A DNA stretch of 12,321 nucleotides from assembly GCA_037131955.1 (NCBI GenBank), contig JBAXQC010000079.1:1-12321 (forward strand), written 5' to 3'. The translations under genes and the position numbers were made by a program. Each line of letters begins with the position of its first letter. The stretch's first letter is position 1. Positions 6,264 through 12,321 of this stretch are shown here, piece by piece. The DNA is from CAIMMJ01 sp037131955. Lineage in GTDB: Bacteria > Bacteroidota > Bacteroidia > UBA4408. Under the pieces are notes generated by a model. The model was not told where the DNA came from, ran no database searches, and saw only the letters and a list, made by a program, of their open reading frames with translations.

Positions 6264-6869
6264 TTGAAATACTTAAAGCCCTTTGGAATTATTTTCTTGA
6301 TTTTGTTTTTAGATCAATTTTTAAAAATATACATCAAAACACATTTTTTAATTGGAGAGCAAATTTCTATAGCAGGCAATTGGTTTTATTTGCATTTTAC
6401 CGAAAACAATGGAATGGCATTTGGCCTAGAATTGGCAGGTAACACAGGAAAACTTTTGCTGAGTTCTTTTAGAATTATTGCCATTGGTGTTTTGGGTTAT
6501 ATTCTTATTAAACTCATAAAAAAGAACGAGGATAAATTAATGATTTTAAGTTTATCTATGATTTTTGCAGGTGCTTTAGGAAACATTATTGACAGTTGTT
6601 TTTATGGAATAATTTTTAACGACAGTTACAATAACGTTGCTACACTATTTCCTGCCGAAGGTGGTTATTCATCTTTTTTGTATGGCAGAGTGGTAGACAT
6701 GTTGTATTTTCCGCTAATTGAAGGACATTTCCCTACTTGGTTTCCGTTTTGGGCTGGAGAATCTTTTGAGTTTTTTAGACCTGTTTTTAACCTTGCTGAT
6801 GCCTCTATTAGCAGCGGAGTAGGATTAATGCTGGTTTTTCAAAAAAGGTTTTTTTCTGAATCAAAATAA
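6264..6869 (+). CDS. lspA: Lipoprotein signal peptidase (signal peptidase II)
   Basis: This integral membrane aspartyl protease cleaves prolipoprotein signal peptides after lipid attachment. The 201-residue protein has four hydrophobic segments (about 5-22, 62-84, 91-110 and 175-192). Family motifs are LDQFLK (16-21), ENNGMAFG (47-54), GNIID with catalytic Asp110, and FNLADASIS with catalytic Asp179. The segment 116-172, including GGYSSFLYGRVVDMLYFP, is the insert typical of Bacteroidota LspA and accounts for the length above the roughly 160-residue E. coli enzyme. The start is TTG: an in-frame TAA lies at 6255-6257 and no ATG gives a full N-terminal helix. It begins 13 nt after the upstream terminator T-run, so it needs its own promoter or read-through. 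It is convergent with the rluF-like gene. Confidence 0.95.
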   Translation: MKYLKPFGIIFLILFLDQFLKIYIKTHFLIGEQISIAGNWFYLHFTENNGMAFGLELAGNTGKLLLSSFRIIAIGVLGYILIKLIKKNEDKLMILSLSMIFAGALGNIIDSCFYGIIFNDSYNNVATLFPAEGGYSSFLYGRVVDMLYFPLIEGHFPTWFPFWAGESFEFFRPVFNLADASISSGVGLMLVFQKRFFSESK

Positions 6870-6890
6870 TAGTTTGTGGTGAATAAATTT

Positions 6891-7628
6891 TTAACCTTCG
6901 AACGTTTTTGAAGATCCTTCTACCATTTTGCTAATTTCGTTGAGCTCTCTTTCGGTTAAATTTCTCCATTTGCCAACAGGTAAATCCAAATGAATATTCA
7001 TAATTCTAACTCTTTTTAGCTTAATTACTTCGTATCCCAAATACTCACACATTCTGCGAATCTGCCTGTTTAATCCTTGAGTTAAAACAATTTTAAATAC
7101 TGTTCTATCCAATTGTTCTACTTTGCATTTTTTTGTAATGGTATCTAAAACCGGAACTCCATTTCCCATTTTAAAAATAAAATCTTGATTGATAGATTTA
7201 TTCACCGTTACCACATATTCTTTTTCATGGTTGTTTTTTGAACGTAGAATTTTATTTACGATATCGCCATCGCTTGTAAGCAAAATTAATCCTTCGCTGG
7301 GCTTGTCTAATCTTCCAATTGGGAAAATTCTTTGTAGATGATGGATGTAATCAATAATATTGTCTCGTTCTACATTGGTATCTGTGGTACACACAATTCC
7401 AACAGGTTTATTAAATGCTATGTAAACAAATTTTTCTTTAGAAGGAGGCGAAATTAATTCTCCATCAACTCTTACTTCATCTCCACTTACAACTTTTGTT
7501 CCCATTTCAGGAACTTTTCCGTTTATGGTTACTCTGCCTTCTTCAATTAATTTATCTGCAGCTCTTCGGGAACAATAACCAACTTCGCTAAGGTATTTAT
7601 TTACTCGGGTAGACGATTCTTCGTTCAT
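6891..7628 (-). CDS. rluF: 23S rRNA pseudouridine synthase, RluF/RsuA family
   Basis: This enzyme isomerises a uridine in 23S rRNA to pseudouridine (U2604 in E. coli RluF). An N-terminal S4 RNA-binding domain covers residues 7-60 (RVNKYLSEVGYCSRRAADKL). The catalytic domain carries GRLDKPSEGL with catalytic Asp108 and the conserved C-terminal block GLNRQIRRMCEYLGYEV. NKILRSKNNHEKEYVVTV, the TKKCKVEQ segment and RIMNIHLD favour RluF over RsuA, RluB or RluE. Its 245 residues are slightly shorter than the E. coli protein, which has a longer tail. It starts at an ATG 17 nt after the cold-shock-domain gene on the same strand, so the two are probably co-transcribed. The exact target uridine is inferred from family resemblance. 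Confidence 0.88.
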   Translation of the reverse strand: MNEESSTRVNKYLSEVGYCSRRAADKLIEEGRVTINGKVPEMGTKVVSGDEVRVDGELISPPSKEKFVYIAFNKPVGIVCTTDTNVERDNIIDYIHHLQRIFPIGRLDKPSEGLILLTSDGDIVNKILRSKNNHEKEYVVTVNKSINQDFIFKMGNGVPVLDTITKKCKVEQLDRTVFKIVLTQGLNRQIRRMCEYLGYEVIKLKRVRIMNIHLDLPVGKWRNLTERELNEISKMVEGSSKTFEG

Positions 7629-7645
7629 CCAAAAACAGTTAAAAA

Positions 7646-8104
7646 TTAACTCGTAACTTTTACTCTAACTGCCATTAATCCTTTTTGACCATTTTCAGTT
7701 TCAAAACTTACTTTGTCGTTTTCCTTAATTGGTCCAGACAAGGCATTGATGTGAACAAAAATACTTTCTTGTGATTTTAAATCTTTAATAAACCCGTAAC
7801 CTTTTTGGTCGTTAAAAAATGATACAACACCAGTTCTTATTGAATCTGCAGGGTCGGCAGGTTCTTGTTTAGATATTCCAATTTGAATATCTTCTAAGTT
7901 TATTAATTTTTTCTTTTTTGTTGGATCAGGAGGAGTAGAGGTAAGGTTTCCATTTTCATCAACATAAGCTATCATATCTTCAAAACTTTTTCCTTTGTCA
8001 GAACCAGCTTTACGTTCTTCTTTCTTTTGTTGCTTGTCTTGCTGTTTCTTTAATCTTTTTTTTTCTTTTTCTTTTTTGTTAAAAGTTTCTTGAGATTTAG
8101 CCAT
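7646..8104 (-). CDS. Cold-shock-domain protein with charged N-terminal extension
   Basis: The C-terminal cold-shock domain (about residues 90-152) has RNP1 KGYGFI (101-106) and RNP2 SIFVHI (114-119), the aromatic and basic face that binds single-stranded RNA or DNA. Residues 1-40 are a dense Lys/Glu/Gln helix-forming stretch (KKEKEKKRLKKQQDKQQKK), followed by a linker containing DMIAYVDENGN and TPPDPTKK. This longer architecture (152 residues, not about 70) is common in flavobacteria. The likely role is an RNA chaperone; the charged tail could add RNA or ribosome contacts (inference). It is upstream of the rluF-like gene on the same strand, with a 17-nt gap. No clear TAnnTTTG box was found in its long AT-rich upstream region. 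Confidence 0.88.
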   Translation of the reverse strand: MAKSQETFNKKEKEKKRLKKQQDKQQKKEERKAGSDKGKSFEDMIAYVDENGNLTSTPPDPTKKKKLINLEDIQIGISKQEPADPADSIRTGVVSFFNDQKGYGFIKDLKSQESIFVHINALSGPIKENDKVSFETENGQKGLMAVRVKVTS

Positions 8105-8422
8105 AGTTTTTTTAAATTATCATTTTTGAAACGTGAATGATTTTTTTGATTGTTTGCAAGGTAAGTATAATTAATTATTATGTGCTTATAAATCTTGGCT
8201 GCTGTTTATTTAATAGCAATAAATTAACATTAAAAACATGGAAAATTCAGCCAATAGTTACTGTTTTTATAAATTGAACAATAAATATGAACTAAGACTT
8301 TAAGTATGTTTTTGAGCCTTAATTATTCACTGAATTTTATGCTAAGAGCGAAAAAATTATAATAAATCAAATGAGAATCTAGAAGTAAATTTCGAAGCAA
8401 TAAAGTGATTAAATTTGAACTC
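8105..8422. other. AT-rich intergenic region without a visible gene
   Basis: These 318 bp separate two minus-strand genes. I found only trivial ORFs (for example a 21-codon plus-strand one from the ATG near 8238), no hairpin terminator, no RNA gene and no consensus promoter box. It must hold the promoter and 5' leader of the cold-shock-domain gene, whose family often has long structured leaders, but no structure is evident by eye. Confidence 0.5.
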
Positions 8423-8977
8423 TTAACGAACTGAAACGCCGTTCTCAAATTTTTGTTCGGTGTTTTTACTTCCATCTACGTTATAATAAACCCAAACACC
8501 GTCTTTTTGACCTTTGTTATATTTGCCAGTGAAACTGATTTTTCCGTTTTCATGAAACCCAGTCCATTCACCCTCTAAAACATATCCTTCTAGCATTAAA
8601 CCCTGGCTTTCTTTTTGTCCTGTAGTGTAAAAAAATATAGAAATTCCTGAGCCAAAATTTAAATCGGCACTAATTTTTCCATCTATTGTATATTGTTTCC
8701 AATGTCCTGTAATTACTCCATTTCTATAAAATTCTTCTGATGCAACGGTTCCATTTTCAAACCATGTTTTCCACTCACCGTCTTTTTTTGCAGAAGCCAT
8801 TAATCTTGCTTTGTCTTCTTTTGGCAGAGACTCAAATGTAGGAGCAAAAAAGTCTGGACTTGCATCCACAAATTTACCTTCGTACATTTTGTTACCGTTA
8901 GCATAATATGCAGTTTTTACTTGTGCCATACAAAGTGATACCGGTAAAAGAAAAAGGATTAAAAAACTTCTTTTCAT
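8423..8977 (-). CDS. Secreted MORN-repeat / YwqK-like protein
   Basis: The 184-residue protein has an N-terminal signal peptide (MKRSFLILFLLPVSLCMA, probable cleavage after Ala18; the Cys at 16 does not fit a lipobox). The mature part is built of repeated Tyr/Trp-Gly-Asn/Gly units: YYANGNKMYEGKF, GEWKTWFENGTVASEE, GHWKQYTIDGK, GEWTGFHENGKISFTGKY and DGVWVYYNVDGSK. These are MORN-variant repeats of the kind annotated as the YwqK family, very common in Bacteroidota as exported proteins of unknown role. The often-used label 'antitoxin' is not supported here because no toxin partner is adjacent. Export to the periplasm or surface follows from the signal peptide; function is unknown. A TATATTTG box lies upstream at 9002-9009. 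Confidence 0.85.
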   Translation of the reverse strand: MKRSFLILFLLPVSLCMAQVKTAYYANGNKMYEGKFVDASPDFFAPTFESLPKEDKARLMASAKKDGEWKTWFENGTVASEEFYRNGVITGHWKQYTIDGKISADLNFGSGISIFFYTTGQKESQGLMLEGYVLEGEWTGFHENGKISFTGKYNKGQKDGVWVYYNVDGSKNTEQKFENGVSVR

Positions 8978-9001
8978 TTTTTTATTGTTTAATTTGTATC
9001 A

Positions 9002-9009
9002 CAAATATA
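9002..9009 (-). promoter_or_regulatory. -7 box TATATTTG for the MORN-repeat gene
   Basis: Read on the minus strand, this matches TAnnTTTG and lies 24 nt upstream of the gene's ATG. A TTTG exists further upstream (9024-9021), but the spacing is shorter than the usual 17-23 nt, so the -33 element is uncertain. Confidence 0.45.
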
Positions 9010-9016
9010 TAAATTA

Positions 9017-9808
9017 TTGTCAAATTCTAATTTAAATACCCAAATAAATTCCGTTTCAATTTTAGGTTGCGGTTGGATTGGCAAAAAACTTTGCTCGCAA
9101 CTACTCCAAGAAAACATTAATGTTTTAGGTTCCACTACAGATGTAAAAAACTTTTCGTCTCTTGAAACACTAGGCATCAAGCCATTTAAGATAGATTTAA
9201 CCAAAAGTATAAACAAAGATTATTCTGAATTTTTTTCTACTTCTCATCTCATAATTTCTATTTCGCCAAAAGGAAATACCGAAAAATTTGTACTAGCATT
9301 TCAAAAGCTCGTTGATTTTCTTGTGCATGAAAAGCTAACGCCTAAAATAATTTTGCTCAGTTCCATTGGAATATATGACGACGAAATGGAACTTTGCTCA
9401 GAAATATCCTCCACCAAAAAAAATCACTTGTATCAGGCAGAACAGTTAATTTTAAATTTTCAGCCCAATGCTTGTATTTTTCGTTTGGCAGGTTTAATTG
9501 GAGAAGGCCGAGAGCCAATAAATTTTTTTAGAGGAAAAGAAATTTCAAATTCCAACTGGCCTGTTAATTTGGTAAATAGTGCAGATGTTATTAGTGCTTT
9601 GCAAATTGCCTTACAAAAAAATGCACAAGGAATATACAATATCTGTGCTAGCTTTCATCCTTTAAAGGGTGATTTTTACAATGGTTTAAGAGAGAAAAAA
9701 CTACTTCAAAAACTTATTGAAACAGAAAACAAAAGCCACAAAGGAAAAACAATAAGCAACAAGAAGTTTGAAACAGAATTCAATTTTGAATTTGAAAAAA
9801 CTATTTAG
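9017..9808 (+). CDS. NAD(P)-binding SDR/epimerase-like protein (YeeZ-like)
   Basis: The 263-residue protein has a Rossmann dinucleotide-binding loop at its start, SILGCGWIGKKL (Gly17, Gly19, Gly22), and an atypical extended short-chain dehydrogenase layout: HLIISISPKG (77-86), LLSSIGIY (113-120), then FRLAGLIGEGREP (155-167) and NLVNSADVISAL (184-195). The usual Tyr-x3-Lys pair reads Tyr139-QAE-Gln143, so the catalytic Lys is missing and dehydrogenase activity is doubtful. It may act as an epimerase-like or NAD(P)-sensing protein. The start is TTG: a stop lies in frame at 8990-8992 and no ATG precedes the Rossmann strand. It is divergent from the MORN-repeat gene with a 39-nt gap and convergent with tatA. 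The substrate is unknown. Confidence 0.8.
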   Translation: MSNSNLNTQINSVSILGCGWIGKKLCSQLLQENINVLGSTTDVKNFSSLETLGIKPFKIDLTKSINKDYSEFFSTSHLIISISPKGNTEKFVLAFQKLVDFLVHEKLTPKIILLSSIGIYDDEMELCSEISSTKKNHLYQAEQLILNFQPNACIFRLAGLIGEGREPINFFRGKEISNSNWPVNLVNSADVISALQIALQKNAQGIYNICASFHPLKGDFYNGLREKKLLQKLIETENKSHKGKTISNKKFETEFNFEFEKTI

Positions 9809-9828
9809 CAAACCAAGAATTAAAAAAA

Positions 9829-10029
9829 CTATTCCTGTTTGTTTTGGATTTCGTTTCCTGAATCTTTGCCAGTAGAAGCGTCTTTAAATTCTTTCATGCC
9901 TTTGCCTAAACCTTTCATAAGTTCAGGTATTTTTTTACCCCCAAACATTAGCAAAAGAACTAAAGCTATTATTAAAATTTCTCCACCACCTAAGCCGCCT
10001 AAAAAACCAAGAAGAATTGATAAAATCAT
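9829..10029 (-). CDS. tatA: Twin-arginine translocase subunit TatA/E
   Basis: This 66-residue membrane protein forms the pore-associated oligomer of the Tat pathway, which exports folded proteins with RR signal peptides. It shows the canonical design: a short periplasmic N-terminus, one transmembrane helix (about residues 10-29, EILIIALVLLLMF), the hinge FGGKKIPEL (29-37), an amphipathic helix (MKGLGKGMKEFKDA) and a charged tail. It is 27 nt downstream of phoH on the same strand, with a possible promoter of its own in the gap. No tatC is in the window. Confidence 0.95.
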   Translation of the reverse strand: MILSILLGFLGGLGGGEILIIALVLLLMFGGKKIPELMKGLGKGMKEFKDASTGKDSGNEIQNKQE

Positions 10030-10048
10030 GTTTTTAAATTTTGAAGTT

Positions 10049-10056
10049 CAAAGGTA
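10049..10056 (-). promoter_or_regulatory. Possible -7 box TACCTTTG for tatA
   Basis: The minus strand reads TACCTTTG, an exact TAnnTTTG match, 19 nt before the tatA ATG and immediately after the phoH stop codon. No TTG was found at the -33 spacing. It suggests tatA can be transcribed independently of phoH. Confidence 0.4.
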
Positions 10057-11028
10057 CTAATTATTTTTTTGATTCGTCTTTTCTTCATTAATTTCAGAAT
10101 ATTTTAAGATTATCTGTTTTACCAATGGATGCCTTATTACGTCGCTTGCATCTAAGTATACAAAGTCTATTCCTGCAATGTCTTTTAAAAGCTTAACCGC
10201 CTGAATTAATCCCGATGGTTGTTTGGTGGGCAAATCTATTTGTGTAACATCGCCCGTAATAACAAACTTAGCAGTTTTTCCCATCCTAGTTAAAAACATT
10301 TTCATTTGAGGCTGAGTAGAATTTTGAGCTTCGTCTAAAATTACAAATGCATTGTCTAAAGTTCTACCTCTCATAAATGCCAATGGAGCAATTTGTATGG
10401 TTCCGTTTTCCATGTAATAATTTAGCTTTTCGCCTGGAATCATGTCTCTTAGTGCATCAAACAAAGGCATAAGGTAAGGGTCAAGCTTTTCGTTTAAATC
10501 TCCAGGCAAAAACCCCAGGTTTTCTCCTGCTTCAACTGCTGGCCTTGTAAGCACAATCTTTTTTATTTCTTTGTTTTTCAAAGCCCTAACAGCCATTGCC
10601 ATTGCAGTATAGGTTTTTCCTGTTCCTGCAGGACCTAAAGCAAAAACCATGTCGTTTTTTAGCACAGATTTTACCAACTTTAATTGATTTGCTGTTCTTG
10701 CTTTAATGCTTTGGCCATTGTTTCCAAACAATATTAAGTCTGAGAATTCCAAATTATTTTCGGGAACATTGTTGGCATTCTCCATTAAAATTCTCTCCAA
10801 ATTATTTTTGTCTAATCTATTGTATTTGTGATGGAAAGAAAGTATAATGTCCATTTTTAAAGAAAATGCACTAATTAAATCCTCTTCGCCTATCACTTTT
10901 AGATTTTGTCCGCGGGAGATGAACTTTAATTTGGGAAATTGTTTTTCAATGAGTTTTAGATTTATTTCGTTGGCTCCAAATATTTCTACTGGGTTTATTG
11001 CCCCTAAATCAATAGTTTTTTCTGTCAA
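10057..11028 (-). CDS. phoH: PhoH family P-loop ATPase
   Basis: The 323-residue protein has an N-terminal KH-like region (about 1-100) followed by the PhoH ATPase domain. Walker A is GPAGTGKT (132-139) and Walker B is FVILDEAQ (228-235). Family blocks TRPAVEAGENLGFLPGDL (161-178), LAFMRGRTLDNAF (216-228) and TGDVTQIDLP (258-267) are intact. PhoH (PhoL/YbeZ group) proteins are cytoplasmic ATPases linked to RNA processing and ribosome-related work, often functioning with YbeY; the exact role here is inferred. The start is TTG at 11028: no in-frame ATG occurs upstream and the residues after it (MTEKTIDLGAINPVEIFG) fit the family N-terminus. It is divergent from the SAM-hydrolase gene and upstream of tatA. 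Confidence 0.95.
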   Translation of the reverse strand: MTEKTIDLGAINPVEIFGANEINLKLIEKQFPKLKFISRGQNLKVIGEEDLISAFSLKMDIILSFHHKYNRLDKNNLERILMENANNVPENNLEFSDLILFGNNGQSIKARTANQLKLVKSVLKNDMVFALGPAGTGKTYTAMAMAVRALKNKEIKKIVLTRPAVEAGENLGFLPGDLNEKLDPYLMPLFDALRDMIPGEKLNYYMENGTIQIAPLAFMRGRTLDNAFVILDEAQNSTQPQMKMFLTRMGKTAKFVITGDVTQIDLPTKQPSGLIQAVKLLKDIAGIDFVYLDASDVIRHPLVKQIILKYSEINEEKTNQKNN

Positions 11029-11074
11029 TGTTAATTTTATTTTTTTATTTTAGAGTTCTAATATAGGAAGATTT

Positions 11075-11082
11075 TACTTTTG
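11075..11082 (+). promoter_or_regulatory. -7 box TACTTTTG upstream of SAM-hydrolase gene
   Basis: An exact match to TAnnTTTG, 20 nt before the ATG at 11103, in the divergent gap with phoH. The -33 element is weak. Confidence 0.5.
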
Positions 11083-11102
11083 CATTAAATTAAATAAAAA
11101 TA

Positions 11103-11882
11103 ATGAACCCAATAATTACCTTAACCACCGATTTAGGAACAAAAGATTACTACTCGGCTGCATTAAAAGGTAAAATTTTAAGCAATGTTCCTTCTGCTAA
11201 CTTGGTAGATATTTCTCACCAAGCAAACCAGTTTGATCCTTTTCATGGAGCTGTAATTTTAAATCAATCGTTTAGGTTTTTTCCTAACAATACAACTCAT
11301 CTATTGTTGGTAGGAAATGCTGGAAAAGAAAAATTTCCATTGCTTATTGCAAAGTATCAGCAACATTACTTTATTGGATTCGATAACGGCTCCTTTTCTA
11401 GAATTTTTGATCTTGCCCCAGATTGGGTGCACACCATTGACTTAGATGGATTAGAATTTGCCAATTCATTTTCTGCATTGCAAGCTATGGGGCATGTAAT
11501 AAAAACATTAATTGAAAGTAATTTTGAAGAAATTCCGGGGAATAAAAAATCTGATATTTACAGACGACCATCTTTAGGAGGATATGCAACACCAGATATG
11601 ATAAATGGAGTTATTGTTTACATCGATTCGTTTGAAAATGCTATAACAGATATACACCGAGAGCAATTTTACAAGGTTGGAAAAAATAGAAATTTTACTC
11701 TGCACTTAAAACAGTACACCGTAGATAAAATAAATAAATTTTACGACGATTATTCCACTAGCGATTTAATAGTTCTTTTTAACAATCTTGGTTTTTTAGA
11801 ACTTTCTCTAAACAAGGCGAAAGCTGCATCGCTGCTCAACTTAAAAATAAACGACAACATTAAAGTACATTTTGATGATTAG
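11103..11882 (+). CDS. SAM hydroxide adenosyltransferase (DUF62 / SAM hydrolase)
   Basis: This 259-residue member of the S-adenosylmethionine hydroxide adenosyltransferase (DUF62) family, related to fluorinase and chlorinase, hydrolyses SAM to adenosine and methionine. Visible motifs are ITLTTDLGTKDYY (5-17, with SAM-binding Asp10), VDISHQ (35-40), FIGFDNGSFS (90-99) and GVIVYIDSFENAITDI toward the C-terminal barrel, which also has NNLGFLELSLNKAKAASLL. The second conserved loop, usually xDPGVG in other phyla, reads LVGNAGKEKF (69-78); related Bacteroidota proteins also diverge here. The halide loop of true fluorinases is not apparent, so hydrolysis is the likelier reaction. Its last codons overlap the start of the ABM-domain gene, so the two are probably translated together. 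Confidence 0.9.
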   Translation: MNPIITLTTDLGTKDYYSAALKGKILSNVPSANLVDISHQANQFDPFHGAVILNQSFRFFPNNTTHLLLVGNAGKEKFPLLIAKYQQHYFIGFDNGSFSRIFDLAPDWVHTIDLDGLEFANSFSALQAMGHVIKTLIESNFEEIPGNKKSDIYRRPSLGGYATPDMINGVIVYIDSFENAITDIHREQFYKVGKNRNFTLHLKQYTVDKINKFYDDYSTSDLIVLFNNLGFLELSLNKAKAASLLNLKINDNIKVHFDD

Positions 11883-12156
11883 AATTGTGAAAATGGTGTT
11901 TAAAGAAGATAAAGTAAACGAGTTTACTAAACTATTTTCTGACTCTAAAGAGTTTATTGAAGCTATGCCGGGATGCAAATCTGTGAAATTGCTCAACGAA
12001 ATAAATCAAGCCAACATTTTTTTTACTTACAGTATTTGGGATTCCGAAGAACACTTAAACAATTATAGAAATTCTGAACTTTTTGCAAATGTTTGGGCAA
12101 AAACAAAAGTTCTTTTTGATGCAAAACCAGAGGCCTGGAGTGTGATGGAACAATAA
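11875..12156 (+). CDS. ABM-domain (antibiotic biosynthesis monooxygenase-like) protein
   Basis: The 93-residue ferredoxin-like ABM-fold protein has IVKMVFKEDKVNEF, the PGCKSVKLL strand, FFTYSIWDSEEHLNNYR and the C-terminal helix around FANVWAKTKVLFDAKPEAW, the standard pattern of this family. Such small proteins form dimers and include quinol monooxygenases and many stand-alone proteins of unknown substrate. I chose the ATG at 11875; a TTG directly before it (11872) is an alternative that adds one residue. The start overlaps the end of the SAM-hydrolase gene by 8 nt (ATGATTAG), indicating translational coupling. There are no cofactor residues from which a substrate could be named. Confidence 0.85.
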   Translation: MIRIVKMVFKEDKVNEFTKLFSDSKEFIEAMPGCKSVKLLNEINQANIFFTYSIWDSEEHLNNYRNSELFANVWAKTKVLFDAKPEAWSVMEQ

Positions 12157-12192
12157 AAGAATTTCTTAGTCAATCATCAAATTCTCTCAACT

Positions 12193-12237
12193 AGTCCTCG
12201 TTTTATAGCCATTGCCCAAGCTTGGCTAACGAGGACT
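12193..12237 (+). terminator. Bipartite hairpin downstream of ABM gene
   Basis: A perfect 10-bp outer stem AGTCCTCGTT (12193-12202) / AACGAGGACT (12228-12237) encloses an inner stem AGCCA (12207-12211) / TGGCT (12223-12227). It is followed by TTATTTATTT, not a pure T-run. It is placed as expected for a terminator of the SAM-hydrolase/ABM pair. Confidence 0.6.
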
Positions 12238-12247
12238 TATTTATTTA

Positions 12248-12260
12248 GCGTTTGCAACGC
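12248..12260 (+). repeat. Small hairpin GCGTT-TGC-AACGC
   Basis: A 5-bp perfect stem with a 3-nt loop, then an A-rich run; on the minus strand this reads as a stem after which T-rich sequence lies on the wrong side for termination. It may belong to the adjacent terminator region. Confidence 0.35.
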
Positions 12261-12278
12261 AAATAAAAAAATGTTCTT

Positions 12279-12286
12279 TATTTTTG
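12279..12286 (+). promoter_or_regulatory. Possible -7 box TATTTTTG for a gene beyond the window
   Basis: TATTTTTG fits TAnnTTTG, and a TTTG at 12251-12254 lies 24 nt upstream, slightly more than usual. No CDS begins before the window end, so the target would be to the right. Confidence 0.3.
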
Positions 12287-12321
12287 AACTAAATGAATTC
12301 AATGTTTCTAAGTTCTAATTT

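Noticed and set aside
8423..8977. Toxin-antitoxin module (the YwqK label is often 'antitoxin')
   Set aside because: The protein has a signal peptide and MORN-type repeats and no toxin-sized partner is adjacent.
12193..12260. Second attC-like site at the right end
   Set aside because: It lacks the AAC/GTT simple sites and split L boxes. It is better explained as a bipartite terminator hairpin after the ABM gene.

Overview
The window looks like a piece of a low-GC Bacteroidota chromosome (Flavobacteriia/Sphingobacteriia/Chitinophagia-like; genus not determinable by eye). Reasons: A-rich translation starts without Shine-Dalgarno sequences, several TAnnTTTG -7 promoter boxes, a 1130-residue IleRS of the GxHH type, a DksA-like protein with the degenerate zinc finger seen in this phylum, an LspA with the long insert seen in this phylum, and flavobacterial-type PhoH, TatA and SAM-hydrolase genes.

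Left end (1-1100): a minus-strand gene is broken twice. Its N-terminal part (1100 down to 895) carries a one-base frameshift near codon 12. It is then interrupted by a 792-bp insert (101-892), and coding resumes in the same frame at 100 and runs off the window. Removing 101-892 joins the two parts seamlessly in frame. The insert has the anatomy of an integron gene cassette: it starts at G^TTATGCCCA, carries one plus-strand ORF (226-750) for an unknown protein, and ends with a structured attC-like site (754-892). That site opens with TGGGCATAAC, the exact complement of GTTATGCCCA at the cassette's own left end, so the site would be completed on circularisation. No integrase is in the window. 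This is the main finding: a solitary cassette apparently inserted into a non-attC site inside a gene.

Middle (1100-6870): an AT-rich intergenic stretch with inverted repeats and a TAnnTTTG box leads into ileS, followed 6 nt later by an unusual fusion of a histone-H1-like Lys/Ala/Pro/Val repeat tail to a DksA/TraR-type C-terminal domain. A strong hairpin terminator follows, then lspA (TTG start).

Right (6870-12321): minus-strand rluF-like pseudouridine synthase behind a cold-shock-domain protein; a minus-strand secreted MORN/YwqK-like protein; a plus-strand atypical SDR protein (TTG start); minus-strand phoH (TTG start) then tatA; and a plus-strand pair, a SAM-hydroxide adenosyltransferase overlapping an ABM-domain protein. 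The window ends with hairpins and a possible promoter for a gene beyond it. Apart from the left 900 bp this is ordinary housekeeping chromosome: translation (IleRS, RluF), regulation (DksA-like, CSD), envelope and export (LspA, TatA) and RNA metabolism (PhoH).
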